Positions 12,827 to 27,915 of a stretch of DNA of 64,000 bases are shown here, piece after piece (positions within the stretch are counted from its first letter, which is position 1; each line of letters opens with the position of its first letter). Made by a program: the position numbers and the translations under genes. This DNA is from Auanema rhodensis (Eukaryota > Nematoda > Chromadorea > Rhabditida > Rhabditidae). The notes below the pieces were generated by a model that had not been told where the DNA came from, searched no databases, and was given only the letters and a program-made list of their open reading frames with translations. The stretch spans positions 8,928,001-8,992,000 of the forward strand of contig OZ059898.1 of NCBI GenBank assembly GCA_964057225.1, given 5' to 3'.

Positions 12827-13964
12827 GTATATTCTATATGAATTCTTTCAACGATAAAAGAATATCTTAATATTACGGAAACTCGAAAAAGCCATAACTA
12901 TGTAAGACAGGGAGAGCAAAAGTTGATGACTTAGAAATATAATTAGATTCTATACATAAGAAATCTATAATTAAACGAGAATGTTCAAATGTTCTGCCAT
13001 CAGCCTCAAAATAAGGAATCGTGAACAAAAAATACTTGTGGGTAAGTCAAGTAGAGAAAGTAAGCTCTCAAACGCACTAGATGCTTTTTTCAATCAGAAG
13101 CTCGTACATCCTATAATAGAGATAGGGGGGCGAATAAATGAGGTCTTTTATATGAAGCACAAGCTGCAAACTTGGACCAAACTAACGAGGAAAAAGGAAG
13201 CGGTCGCATTATATGTCTTCTAATTTGTTTAATCTTCAAGGCATGCTTTGAAAGTATAAAAAGCGTTCTGAGTTAAGCGACTTCTTAGAATACTAAGCAT
13301 ATGAGCATATACATTAAAACAAAAAGTTATGAATTGAATCCTATTTACTTTGTTTCATCTCAAACTCCGCAAATTGTCAGTTATATGACATGCAATGTCA
13401 CAGGATTAAATCAGAATAAAGCTCATGGGAAGCCGAACAGACCGGACTTTAATAAGAGCTGTAGTACTTATTCAATATTGTTTATCTCAGAATTTAGAGT
13501 GAACCACTTGAATTGAATAAAACACAACTTACTCAAACTATGGGATTCTGCTTCTAAAGTTGGCCAGCCACAATATTAATGCCTACAAGATAAATTTTTA
13601 AATAGGAAATGAAATCAATAATTTATAGAAAAAAAGAAGATTCCATCAATGATTATTAGTCGCCTTTAAATTAAAAAAAAATGATGAAACGAAGTCTATA
13701 TTAGTTCAGGCCCGGTATTAAACGATAAGGTTAATATTTATGTACGCAATTACGTATGCTTTACGTTTGTGTTTGTCGTCTTTTTTTAAGCCGTTAACAT
13801 CAGAAGAGTTTTGTTAAATTATTATTTCACGTGAATAATATTGTTAAAATGTAAAATCATTAAACATGTTTATTTCAAAATGACAATATACATTAATGTA
13901 AAATATATTTATAGTACAATACATCACCTAATATTAATTCTGATCGTTGTATATTTACAAATAT
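12827..13964. other. Intergenic region upstream of syntaxin-6
   Basis: About 1.1 kb between the acyl-CoA oxidase stop and the syntaxin-6 start, both on the minus strand. It should hold the promoter of the syntaxin-6 gene group. A palindromic E-box TCACGTGA is at 13827-13834. A plus-strand open frame of 80 codons begins with ATG at 12981 but has no recognisable feature, and I do not call it. Confidence 0.5.
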
Positions 13965-16900
13965 TTACAATTTACTTCTCTCACCTGCCATCATAGGTTT
14001 CAAATATCTGTCGAAGTTTGGATTCGTCTGAAACAAGCAAATTGGAATTTTGAAGCATTTATTTGTACTTACACCACGATTGTAATCATTAAGAGGACTC
14101 ATCTGCGCCCATTTGTATAAATTCTCATAAACATTTCCGTCTCTTCGTCCCAGAACCTAAAATGATGAATAGTTTCAAATATTTGAACTCAGGTCAGGCT
14201 TACAGATCTCAATGATCGATCATTCAATTCAAATCCATCAATTACTGATACAGCATTAGGTCTGAAAACGGCATACAGTGCGTATAAAGTCTCTTTCATA
14301 TGCTTTAATTGATCCTGTGTCATATAGTGGTTCTAAAATATAAAGTGGATTGCGTATCTTTTGAAAAAAAACCTACAGCAAAAAGATGGTTAGATTGTTG
14401 TATAAGTTCATAATTCAAATAAATTTTGAATAAAACATTAAGTACATCGTACGTATGCTTGTCCATGACAGAATCTAAAGTTTTCTTGAACGTATGAGCT
14501 AAGAATACGAATGCATGTGCGCGGGATGCCTAGAATTAAGCTAGTTTTATCAGAAGTGTTTTTGAAACCCACTTTGCACAATTCAATTCCATTGGCATTC
14601 CAGGCTTCTTCTTCGGACAGTCCAGATTTAAGTAATCTTTCGAGACGATCATACGCATCGAATATTTTTGTTCGGGCAATATATTCGAAATCAGCAAGAT
14701 AATGAGAGCAATCTGAACAAATAAATATAACCTTATAAAATAACATTGTGAATATTTACCGCCTTCTGGAACACGATCAACGAGAGAATGATTATTCGTT
14801 TTTTTGATATAAGCCATGAGTGATCCTATTTTCTTTCCTTCTCTGGCATCTTTCGCAGATCTCATTAAAGATCTGAAAAAAAAATTATTTACTTATTAAA
14901 ACGTATAGAATAATATAACCTTGCTGTTTGTAATAGCATTACAATGTTTTCACCTTCATATGTACATGCTCCAGCTTCACATGCTAAAATATTAAATTAT
15001 ATTTTTCCAAATCTAGTAGAGATATACCATATAATGTAGGAAGATTACTAGCGTCAGAATAACCGTGTCCTCCACAAGCCATTCTACATTGTTCTATACC
15101 TTCAGTAGTTTGGAATGTAGCTACAGATTTTAGGCAGCACGATAAACCATGCAAAGCAGCCAGAGCTTCAACCTAATAATTTTTTTATAATAAAGAGGAC
15201 ATTTACGAATGAATTACTTCTCCTTTCTTAACATCATCTAAGACTTCGGTGGTCATGTTTCTTATTTCAAGACCAGCAAAATGGAAAGCCAGGGCTTTAG
15301 CAATTTGAGGAAATAGACGATGCTGTTGAGTTTGGTAGTCAAGAATTCTAACTTCTCCTGCTCTAAACTCATGACATAAGGAAATATTCATATTACTGTT
15401 AGGTAAACCCTGGTGTGATCTCTCCTTGTCTTCTAATACATCCGTAACGTACAGCAATAGAGAGTGCAGACATTAAGTGAATAGCTGCATGAGATAATAT
15501 TTCAGATCGAACGTAAACCATAGTTGTGTATCCAATTTTGGCATGGCTTGGCTTAATATATGTACCATCAGCTTCAACCTGCAAAAAAGTAAAGCATTAA
15601 ATAGTTTTTTTCTAATAACAACAACTATATTTTACATAATTAAAAATTCACTAAATGTAAACTTTCTTAAAAATTAGAAGCACCTTTGCGTGTCTCATAA
15701 GCATGTTACGTCTAGGGATTCTGAAATTGTCAAAGCCCAAATATCCATTGTCTATTCCTTTAACTCCCATTTTTGAGCCGATATCTCCAATTCGTACTCC
15801 TACAAATTGATTTATGTTTGTTGAATTTACCATTAAAATTAAAACCTGGGAGCGGTTGATGATTATTGGTGTTACGAATTTGAACAAAAAAGTTATGGGC
15901 TCCATAATTCTGACCATCAATTATCAAGTTAGCGACAAGCACAACATGGTTGCAAGTGGTTCCAAGACCACCAGGCCACCTGTAGCAGCATTATATGAAT
16001 AGATTGAAAAATTTTCAATCTTACCATTTCAATGATGTGGTTGTTGGACTCAATAGTACGAACTCTTCAGTAGATTTGTCATAGGTTGCTTGAGTTTCAA
16101 TCTTCTTCAAATTTGTCCCTACAAAATATAATCCAAATTATCATTTAATCTCTAATTTTGATCTTTTTATCATTTTTTCCAATATTATAGCCACGTTTTC
16201 ACTCATTTTCGAGCTGACTGTAGAATTGCTCCTGATTAAACCATCTGATAACAATTGAAAACAAAAAAAATTAAAATTAAATTATTTGAAAAATGCAGAA
16301 CTACAATGATGTTGTGTGAATCAAAGTATGTTATATAAATTTAAAAAAGTTGAATTAATTAGTTTACCGTGTCCCATTTCTGTCTGCGCATATGTTCCAA
16401 GGATTTCTCCTTTCAAAGCTTTCCATAGCCACCATTCAACTTGCTCTTCATCAGCTTGATTCTGAATGGTTGGAACAAACATCAGATTATGAAGAGCAAG
16501 AGGAAATCCTTCAACTCCCATGACATCTCTGAGTTAACAATGTATATAATTGTAGATTGAAAAAGACTCACTTTGTAACATGCAAAACTTCAAAAGCGTT
16601 CATAGGATCAACGAATTCAGGAAGTTTTTGGAAAAGCTCTCGCATCTATTATAATTAGTGTTCAAATAAATAAATAATGCAAAAAGTTACCTTTCTGGTT
16701 TGCTCAGCAACTTTTTCAACTCTATCAAGATGTCCCATATGTGCGGAATCATGGAGTTCGGGGCGTTTACTAATTTCATCAGAAATTTCCCGAAGGCGTT
16801 CAAGCGTCTTTAAATTAACAACAATAACATGATAGAAAGTTGAAGGAATGAAATAAATTTGTAAAAAATTTATATACCTGTTTTCCCCCATGAAGAACAG

Positions 16901-16991
16901 CAGCTAACTCATCTGTATCAAAGGTGGCACGAAGCCGTTCGGCAGTCAAATCTTCGTTGTCACCGCTTGCAATCTTTTTGTTTAATGGCAT
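13965..16991 (-). CDS. acox-1: Peroxisomal acyl-CoA oxidase
   Basis: FAD enzyme of the first step of peroxisomal beta-oxidation; nematode members also shorten ascaroside side chains. The start at 16991 ([20 protein letters not shown]) follows an acceptor-like ATATTTTCAGT. Ordered blocks are: the N-terminal alpha domain ([15 protein letters not shown]), the FAD/substrate motif [40 protein letters not shown] and the C-terminal domain with [17 protein letters not shown] and [14 protein letters not shown]. The protein ends MMAGERSKL, so it has a canonical PTS1 (SKL) for peroxisome import. About 670 residues, full length. It is split by many short introns. Family certain; nematodes have several paralogues, so the exact acox number is not fixed by this view. 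Confidence 0.93.
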
Positions 16992-19032
16992 ACTGAAAAT
17001 ATTACTGTAAAAATTAGAGAAGTAATAAAAAAGAAAACACGATTAACATGACATAAATTTTCTTTTATGAGCTACTGCTCAAAGAAGCACTTTTACATAT
17101 AATTTTCTCAACCGGAGACGGATATCCCGCCCCTAAAATGATAAGGAACGAAAAGTAAAAGACTGTTGTACGTCACCAGTAAACTTCAATTTTTCCTTAA
17201 GGTTCACGATAAGAGGCAATAAGTTAGCAAGACAAAGAAGATAAAAAGACAAAATGCATGAGGAGAAAAGAACTATTTAGAAAAGTAAGATGGTTGAGAA
17301 AGATGAAATATCAAGAGGAACAGAAATCAAGTCAAAAGAAAGGATTAAATGATAAGGGTAGAGTCTGTATCAGTTAATTTTCCAAAAATTGAATTCTTAT
17401 TTTAGCATTAACGCTCTTTGATCTTATCTTGATGTTGCTTTGAAAAAAATATACAATTGTTTTTTTTTTAATGTTTTTTTAAAAAATATAGTTCACAATG
17501 AATTTTCCTGAATGTCCGAACCTATAGATTGCGGATTTTGATTAGTTTTCATGATATTCATTTAATCAATTAATCATTATGTTTTATCTTGAAATGAAAA
17601 CAAAGTTCCGTTTTTGCCAATGTGACCGACACAAGCATGAAGTAACTACAACAGAGCCCGGAACGTAGCTACATCAAAGTCGGGAATCAAATATGAATTA
17701 TCCGTACTGATGATGAGAAGGCAAGCAATGATTACAATTACTATATTTAGTCATAGTACAATATATCTTATCTCTAGTAATGTTAATTCTTCAGTATATG
17801 TTGATTTATAATTAAATTTTTTTCTTGAACATTATTTTTCACATCTTCAATTTCAAATATAAATGCAACATTTTATATTTCTGACTTATAAAATCTAAAA
17901 AAAAGAATTGATATTATTATATAAAAAAAAATAAAAACTAAAAACTCTTTATCTATTTATCTATTATTGAACATTGTTGCATTCTTTGCAAATTTTATCT
18001 CGTTCAGCTCTGATATTCTCATGCCAAAAAGTAAATTTAGAACCCTTTTCGCCTTTTGGTCTATTTAAAATTCACAGATAGAACATCAAAAAGTTTTTTT
18101 CTAGAATAAGTTAAATGCTAATTTACCAAATGTCTAATTATATTACCTTTTTCAAATAAATCCGACTAACAAATGCCGTCTCAAGTAAAAATTTAACTGT
18201 CACATTCTTCCTATCCCTTTATATAGGTTTACTACTTTTATTTAAATAGCCAAGCGAGGAACTCAAAGGTGATTCATTGCAAGGTAATTAATCGGAGATT
18301 TCTAAGAACTTTCATACCTAAACGACCTTACACAACATAACAGATGCATGATACTTAGTGACCCGAATACTGTCAAACATGAGGATAATCAAAGAACAGT
18401 GATAAGCATCGAAGAGGTCATAAGGATCCACACAAACCAACACCTAAGTGACATAAAGTATCACTTTAAAGAATATAAGATTTAACAGATATAGAAACAA
18501 CCATTTATTATATGTGGAATGAGACAAAATAAAAATTAATCGCTATATCCATCTAAAAATTTCGACGCGGCTAGTTATAACTGTGCAAAAATACTTCCCG
18601 AATAATCATAATTACAAAGTAACAAACTTTGAGATCATAAAGTGTCAAAGTATCTTCTCTAACGATATGGACGGCTAAGTGAAAGACGGAACCGTGTCCA
18701 ACTCGTATAATTGGGAGCTTTCGGGTCATGGGAGAAGTGAAGTTCCCGAATGGGATATGGTCACCGGTTCGGCTTCTAGTATAAGCTTTCTAGATATCTC
18801 AAAAGTCTATACGCTACATAGTTGCCTTGTTTTCACATAGATACTGGACGAATACTGAACTAAGGAATAACGAAGAGAAGGGTCTAAAAGCAAGCACTTT
18901 AAAAGAATGTGCTAAATTAAAACTATTATAAAAAATACAATAAACGATAATATGCGCATGGTATAGGGTTGACACCGGGGGCCAACAAGACTAGCTAACC
19001 CAACATAATGAGATATCCGGAAATATATTTGT
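16992..19032. other. Intergenic region between acox and E2F genes
   Basis: About 2 kb with no long open frame. It contains the acox promoter side and the 3' flank of the E2F gene. A less AT-rich island at about 18540-18860 stands out and has the inverted pair TTCGGG/CCCGAA within 18719-18760. I recognise no known RNA family in it. Confidence 0.5.
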
Positions 19033-21816
19033 CTACAAAGTGTTGCCCATGTCAGACCAATCACCTCCACAGAAAAGGTCTGGTAAAGCTACATCAGAAG
19101 GTGGGTATTGATATGGATCTTCCTTCAAATAATTTAAATTTTTAACATATGTACGTATAAGTAAAATGAATACCTCGGTTAGCTCAGGTTCCAAAGACAG
19201 AAATGAACCTGGAGGAGCATCCAAATCACCAAACGATGGAGCGGATAAAAAGGCCGAAGGGTCAGCGAGCATCTAAAGATAAAATTGCAGAAAGAGTATA
19301 TCATGAACAAAATACTTTCAAAGGGCTCATGAACACTCCAGGACTTTGAAGATGAGTAAGATATTTTCCAGGAGTTACAAGATCACTAGTGCTATTTTGC
19401 ATTGATGTTGATGGTACAACTACTTCATCCTGAATAAACGCTCCTGTTCAATAATTTTAATAGAGCAAATTTTACTTGGCTAGTTTGTGATGGTGGTGGA
19501 TGTGGTCCATGATGCATTGAATTACTAGCCACACCGGCTTCTTTCGTAGCTTCAGGAGTTACACCTTCGGATTTAATTGGAAGATTTCCATCATGCGAAG
19601 ATACTGGAAAGATGCCTGTAATAAATAAACTTATAGTATTGCTTCCTTGTTAAATCGATAAAACATTAAATCATTTATCTTAAATACCCCACCTTGTTCA
19701 GTTGCAATAGTATTGCCGTGAACTTGGCTGCATACCGTGGAGTCCGAAGGACATAACAATGCTTGCAAAACCTGATTCATATCGTTCTTGATCATAAGCT
19801 GGAATTTTCCAGTGGCGACAGGATCAGACACCTGGAATAGCATTATAATAAAAATAAAATTTCGCCAAGAAGCACCTCAATGTATGAATATGATTCCTGA
19901 GGAGCTTTTATAGCAATCAGAGTCTGATGAACAAATTGAGGAACAGAACGAAGGTCAGAGAATCGGACGTAACTGGAAATAAAATTATAAAGATCTCTAG
20001 AAAAATATGTAAAACCTATAAGGCTTATCAGTTGGATCCTCTTTGGCTAACTTCAAAGCAGCAGATAAATCGTGAATTAATCCATCTAATCGATCCTCTT
20101 CCCTTTGTAGCTCAATACAATCATTCCAAATAGCTTTCATTTCGCTCTCATCGCAATCAGGTGTCCTAGATAATAGTTTTGCATTACTAATAACCCATTC
20201 TAAAAGTACTCACTTCCATCTAATACTATTCTTACCAACTTTCTCAACTAAATCAATTCCTTCCAAAACGTTAGTAATATCATATAAACGTCGTTTCGGA
20301 ACCAATAGTTGCTGAGCAGCATCATTCAAATTTAAAACCTAAAAATGTTTTTCAAATAGGTGAATATTCTTGTTAATACATACCTCGTACTGATCCTTAA
20401 GTGATAAGAATTTCTTAGTAGTCATCAACAGAGAATTATCCATTCTAGATCCCCCATGTGTAACTGAATTCAAAACATAAAACACTGTTGAAACAATATG
20501 ATTCATTCATACCATAGGGAACAGCAAAATCTACATTTTGCTGTCCATATTTTCTCTTGCGAGTAGGGTTATTAATGTTATTTATTATCTTATTAGTTTT
20601 AGATTCGACATTCTTGACTTGGTTAGGATTATTTAGGGGCCAAAAGTATTGGTCAAGTTCTTGTTTAATATCTTTAGAGTCAAGAGCAGTTTTAATATAT
20701 GGTTGTAAAGCATCAAATAAAGATATGTCAGATGGACAAACAAGGGACATTAGGGGAAGTCTAATTATATTCAAAAAATGAAAGCCTTCTTCGGAAAATA
20801 TTCAATGGCAATACACTTGTGATTAATAGTTATGAACAGTAAAAATTAAGCACTGCTTGGGAGTATAGCCAGAGGATAAGATAGAAGAGACACCTGCTCG
20901 TTAATACAATTGGCCTGTCACTGAGATACAGAACTAGATAAGGTCAAGAAGAAAAATATTTTTTTGAACGCAAAATTTTTTGTTTTGTTTTGGATAATAT
21001 GATTAATCAATAAGGGGAGGAGCGAGATATTGACTACAGTTTTTTTCAAAATAATAAGTAACAAACCTGTTGTCTCAGTAAAAGATGATTGGTTAACAGC
21101 ACTTCCGGGAGCTTTTCTTTTACCAGCGCGTACTAAAAATGTTATGTATATTTATGATTTTGCATTGTGTTTCTTAGAGTCCATTATTTATCTAATGTTT
21201 TTCCTTTATAATACCTTTTGGTTTTGTATCTTGAGCAGGATACATATTCAAAAGAAAATTTTCTGAAGAATTATTTGATCCCATACTAAGCATATTGTCC
21301 ACAACCTGACCATGGGATGATAAACCCTCTAAATCCAATTTTCGTCTAGCCTGAAATGCCTAGCATAAAGTATTCGAAAGGAATAGAAAACTAACCTTAT
21401 CAGCTTTTGAATTATTGTTACGATAATACATAGCAGGAGCACTGACTGGGGTTTCATTCAAAAGTCTCCATGACTGAATATCATCAGGGGTGCAACTATA
21501 ACTGTTTCATCAATTTCGTTTTCTACCATTTTAAGATATTCTTACACTTCACTTTTGGGAACTGCTAAGCCTAGTGGCATATTAGCGATTTCTGGACTTT
21601 TGGCACATTGCTGACTTGGAATTGAAGCCAATTGAATTTGACTCTATAATGTTTTAAATATTTAACGAGAAAAACAACGTTATGTTTTCAAATATTAAAA
21701 ATTAACTTATGAAAGAATGACAAACGAACTTCGTAATATTTACTGATTGGAAGTTGTCTTACCGGATCGCCGTAATTGTATGCATCTCCGTAATACTGGT
21801 ATCCTTGTGATTCCAT
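19033..21816 (-). CDS. efl-1: E2F transcription factor (E2F3/4/5 group, EFL-1-like)
   Basis: Cell-cycle transcription factor that binds DNA with a DP partner and is controlled by Rb-family pocket proteins. The start at 21816 gives [18 protein letters not shown]. An extended N-terminal part follows ([33 protein letters not shown]). The winged-helix DNA-binding domain is clear: [51 protein letters not shown]. The dimerisation/marked box follows, with [15 protein letters not shown], then [20 protein letters not shown]. Near the C terminus PDLFCGGDW carries the DLF triplet typical of the pocket-protein-binding segment. About 470 residues. A 5' splice acceptor (AAATTTTTCAG) lies 36 bp upstream of the ATG. 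Confident E2F; efl-1 rather than another paralogue is an inference from the pocket-binding tail. Confidence 0.88.
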
Positions 21817-21907
21817 GAATCAAGCTCAAGCTATCTATTTATTATCTGAAAAATTTGATAAAACTTTTAGCGTGAAAATTATTTTAAAAAAAGCTAAAAT
21901 TCTCTAT

Positions 21908-21957
21908 GCGCGAAATCATGGTTTTACAATTCCAAACGAAGATTCTTCCCGCCAAAA
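21908..21957. promoter_or_regulatory. E2F-type sites upstream of the E2F gene
   Basis: GCGCGAAA at 21908-21915 (reverse TTTCGCGC, an exact TTTSSCGC match) and TTCCCGCCAAAA at 21946-21957 (reverse TTTTGGCGGGAA) lie 90-140 bp before the E2F start codon. They match the E2F/DP consensus and suggest feedback on its own gene. They may lie in a 5' UTR intron if the upstream exon at 22419-22640 is used. Confidence 0.6.
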
Positions 21958-22418
21958 ACTATCCAATTGCAGCTCCGCCTATTGCGTATACACTTCTATA
22001 CACTCAGCGTATGGCAATACGCCAAATTTAAGATATTTAAAATTTTAATATATTTATTATTTTTAATCCAATTTTTTTAGTAAAATGATTAATCAAGTTT
22101 ATAATAGAAATTAGAAACCAAATTCCATAGCAGATTTATGTAATTAGATTAGAATATGAAAAATGAGATTTTAATTAATTGAAAAAGAACATGATTAATT
22201 TAAATCATGGTATTTAGAAGTGCAGTATTAGTGTTATTTTTTAGAATATTAGTAAAAATACTAGGACGTTGTATTAAATTGTTAGTATTGGTTTTAAAAA
22301 GAAACTAAACAGTTTAATAGATTGGGGTTGCATGGGGTTCAAGTTACAATTTTAAATATTTAAGGAAAATAAAAAATCTGTCCATTGAATAAAAGGTGCA
22401 GAAAATTCAAAAACTTAC

Positions 22419-22640
22419 TTGATCCGAGTAACTCTTCATCTTGAAGATAATATGAAGGTTGCTTAATTCCCAAAGCTCTTCGCGCTTATTTGACTGAGCT
22501 AATTTACACATATTACAATAGTGTCCTAAAATGGCAATAGCTTTTATCGAATCTGATGAACTAATAGAGCCATGAACATTCCTTGATATAAGTAAGCGCT
22601 GTATCTTTCCCGCCTCAGTACTGTCCCGCGCCCGCCACAA
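22419..22640 (-). other. Possible first exon or promoter of the E2F gene, GC-rich
   Basis: A clearly GC-richer stretch than its surroundings. On the minus strand it is open for 77 codons without a good ATG at its head and ends at a consensus donor (GATCAA then GTAAGTTT at 22418-22411). It could be a 5' exon that splices to the acceptor at about 21852, before the E2F ATG. It could also be a start of another transcript. It overlaps E2F-like motifs. Confidence 0.35.
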
Positions 22641-22660
22641 TTTGAAGCACGCGCCAATTA
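22606..22660. promoter_or_regulatory. Second cluster of E2F-type sites
   Basis: TTTCCCGCC at 22606-22614 is a textbook E2F site. TCCCGCGCCCGCC follows at 22624-22636 and GCGCCAAT at 22651-22658 (reverse ATTGGCGC). The cluster lies between the divergent E2F and GFM1 genes, about 145-195 bp from the GFM1 ATG, and may serve both. Confidence 0.55.
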
Positions 22661-22802
22661 ATGAGATGCATATATATTTTAATGTTTTAATAATAAATTA
22701 GTTAAATTAATTAGTGATATTATATCAATCTGATAAAGCAGATTGAGTGGGATATGAATGAATCATTTATTTTTTCAGGTTTGTACCCTCGCTTGAGGTA
22801 AA

Positions 22803-25965
<3,163 letters not shown>

Positions 25966-26375
25966 ATTAGATTTTAATTTATAGTTTTTATATTCGTATA
26001 TTTCATATTATTAGTTTGTCATTTTTTAGATACTCAAAGTAGAAATTTAGAAATCTTATAGATGTCATGAATATTAGATGCTCATAGGTTTTGTTATTGT
26101 TATTGAAAATTCATTGTTATAATTTCTGTTACTAATTCAATGAACTTTTTCTTATCGTTGTCTATTTCAGTTTACCCTAGTATGGATGAGTTAAAACCAA
26201 AACTCATAGATTTTCACCGCGACAACTGATTAAAAACTGGAAATTAATTATGATAACGGATAAAATGAAGGTTATGTTAACAGAAGGCCTACATTCAAGA
26301 AGTATATAAGCCGAGTTGTTAACAGCTATATTCAGAGCGTTCATCGCCTCAAGAATTTATTTCTCTTGAGCAAAT
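25966..26375 (+). promoter_or_regulatory. Promoter of the proline-rich secreted protein gene, with TATA box
   Basis: TATATAAG at 26303-26310 sits about 66 bp before the ATG at 26376 and looks like a strong TATA box. The rest of this 410-bp stretch is the GFM1 3' flank. The TATA box agrees with the strong codon bias of the following gene, which points to high expression. Confidence 0.55.
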
Positions 26376-27269
26376 ATGCAATTCTTTGTTTTATCCGCTG
26401 TTTTCTGTTTGGCTGCTGCTAATGGTTATGACTCTATGAGCAGCGGCTATGAGACTGCTGAGGTATGATGACCAATTTCGCGAAAATATTTTTAATTACT
26501 TGTTCAGCATAATGCTCCAGTTGCCGAGCCTGTTTCCGCTACTGGAGGTGATCCATTAGCCTACCAAGGAGATGGTCCAGCTCACGATCCAGTCAAGTTC
26601 GTCCCAGCCCCTGAACCAGTCCCAGGAGTTCAAATTCAAACCACGAAATTCCAAGTTCCAGGAGTCCAGCTCCCAGAAATTCCACACATTGACCCTGTCC
26701 CAGTATGAATTCAAAAACTCGATGTTTATACGAGTTCTTTTTTTAGGTTCAACAACCAATCGGAGCCATCAAGCCTGTCTTCGAGAAGCCAGAGCCAAAG
26801 CCATACCAAGACCCAACCGCCGGAGTAAGTAAATTATATTTTCTGTTTGAAATATGGTTTTCACATATAATTTTTTACAGGGATTCCACGGAGTTTCCCC
26901 ACTTGAAATCCAAAAGCAAGTCTTCGTTGTCCCAGGAATTGAAACCCCTGATATTGCTGCTCCAAAGCCAGTCGCTGTAAGTAATTCATGATTAGGATAT
27001 CTGAGTGAAAACTATTTCAGATTGCTCAGCCAGTTGCCCCAATGAAGCTCTCTTTCGAACAACCAACTGCTCCACCACAGTACAAAGACACCGGAAGCAT
27101 CCCAGTTAACGAGGCCTACCAAACCGCCGAAAGAGTTCAACCATACATCCACATGGATGCTACCGCTCAAGATCAGAACAAGTACGGAGACGACAAAGCC
27201 CCAGAAGTAGCTCCAGCTCCATACAGACGCTTTAACCGTTTCCTTCACAAGAGAGTCATGCTCGCTTAA
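26376..27269 (+). CDS. Secreted proline-rich protein, not recognised
   Basis: I do not recognise this family. It starts with a clear signal peptide (MQFFVLSAVFCLAAANG). The mature part of about 220 residues is rich in Pro, Val, Gln and Ala, has no Cys, and includes a degenerate repeat (VPGVQIQTTKFQVPGVQLPE). The C terminus is basic (YRRFNRFLHKRVMLA). Five exons; all four introns are phase 0, at about 26464-26510, 26706-26746, 26826-26880 and 26980-27020. Third codon positions favour C and G far more than neighbours, with CCA for almost every Pro: typical of a highly expressed nematode gene. A TATA box lies upstream and AATAAA at 27360-27365 downstream. It could be an extracellular matrix or cuticle-associated protein, but that is only a guess. 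Confidence 0.8.
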
Positions 27270-27359
27270 TCTGACGTATTATTGTACTAGTATCAGTTAT
27301 GCACTTATTCGAGTTAATTTGTTTTCCACTATTACTCGTAATGCCTTAATAATTTTTTT

Positions 27360-27365
27360 AATAAA
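27360..27365 (+). terminator. Polyadenylation signal of the proline-rich protein gene
   Basis: AATAAA about 90 nt behind the stop codon of the proline-rich secreted protein. Confidence 0.55.
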
Positions 27366-27572
27366 TTGTCTCCTTCATACACTTCCTTTATTAACTTCAC
27401 TTCAAATATTATCGGTATTTACCAAACGGGTCTCAAGAATTACCATCTGAATCAATTCAGTAAATAATGCAGTTTCTAAACTTTTTACAACTCCGCTAAG
27501 AATCTTAATTTTAATTTGATTTTTGAAAATAATTCCATCACCGATATTCTAACTTATACTTAAGTTGCCTTT

Positions 27573-27710
27573 ATGTTTTCCCGACAAGTTAACCGAACAA
27601 TTGGTTATAAAATTTGTCGAACTAATGTCACAGCTGTAAGACGAAGAGAAATTGACGTGAGAGTTTTTGACAATGTATTGAATACAAGCCTCCGGAATGT
27701 ACAATATTGA
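27573..27710 (+). CDS. Possible small protein (45 aa), hypothetical
   Basis: A short ATG-to-stop frame in otherwise unassigned sequence. It begins MFSRQVNRTIGYK and is rich in Arg with few acidic residues in its first 25 residues, like a mitochondrial presequence. A possible donor (GTGAGAG at about 27656) and acceptor (ACGTTTTAG at about 27738) could change its end. No homologue recognised; weak call. Confidence 0.25.
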   Translation: MFSRQVNRTIGYKICRTNVTAVRRREIDVRVFDNVLNTSLRNVQY

Positions 27711-27915
27711 AAAGAAAGTTGTATTTTACGTTTTAGATGTCATTTCCAATATAATCTATCTTATATACTGAAGGTTTGGAACTGTTATACAGTTTGGATA
27801 TATCTTGCAAATAAAACAAGAATGATGAAATTATATAAAATTGAAAAATTTAAGGAAAGGTTTTATTACTAGGATCTGTGTGATAACACTCTATGTAAAG
27901 CTTTAAACAACAGTA

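Noticed and set aside
12981-13223. 80-codon plus-strand frame with ATG
   Set aside because: No recognisable domain or signal; most likely chance in a less AT-rich intergenic stretch.
13827-13834. TCACGTGA as a TFEB/HLH-30 (CLEAR) site
   Set aside because: A single palindromic E-box 1 kb from the nearest start is expected by chance; another copy occurs at 39297 in the gene desert.
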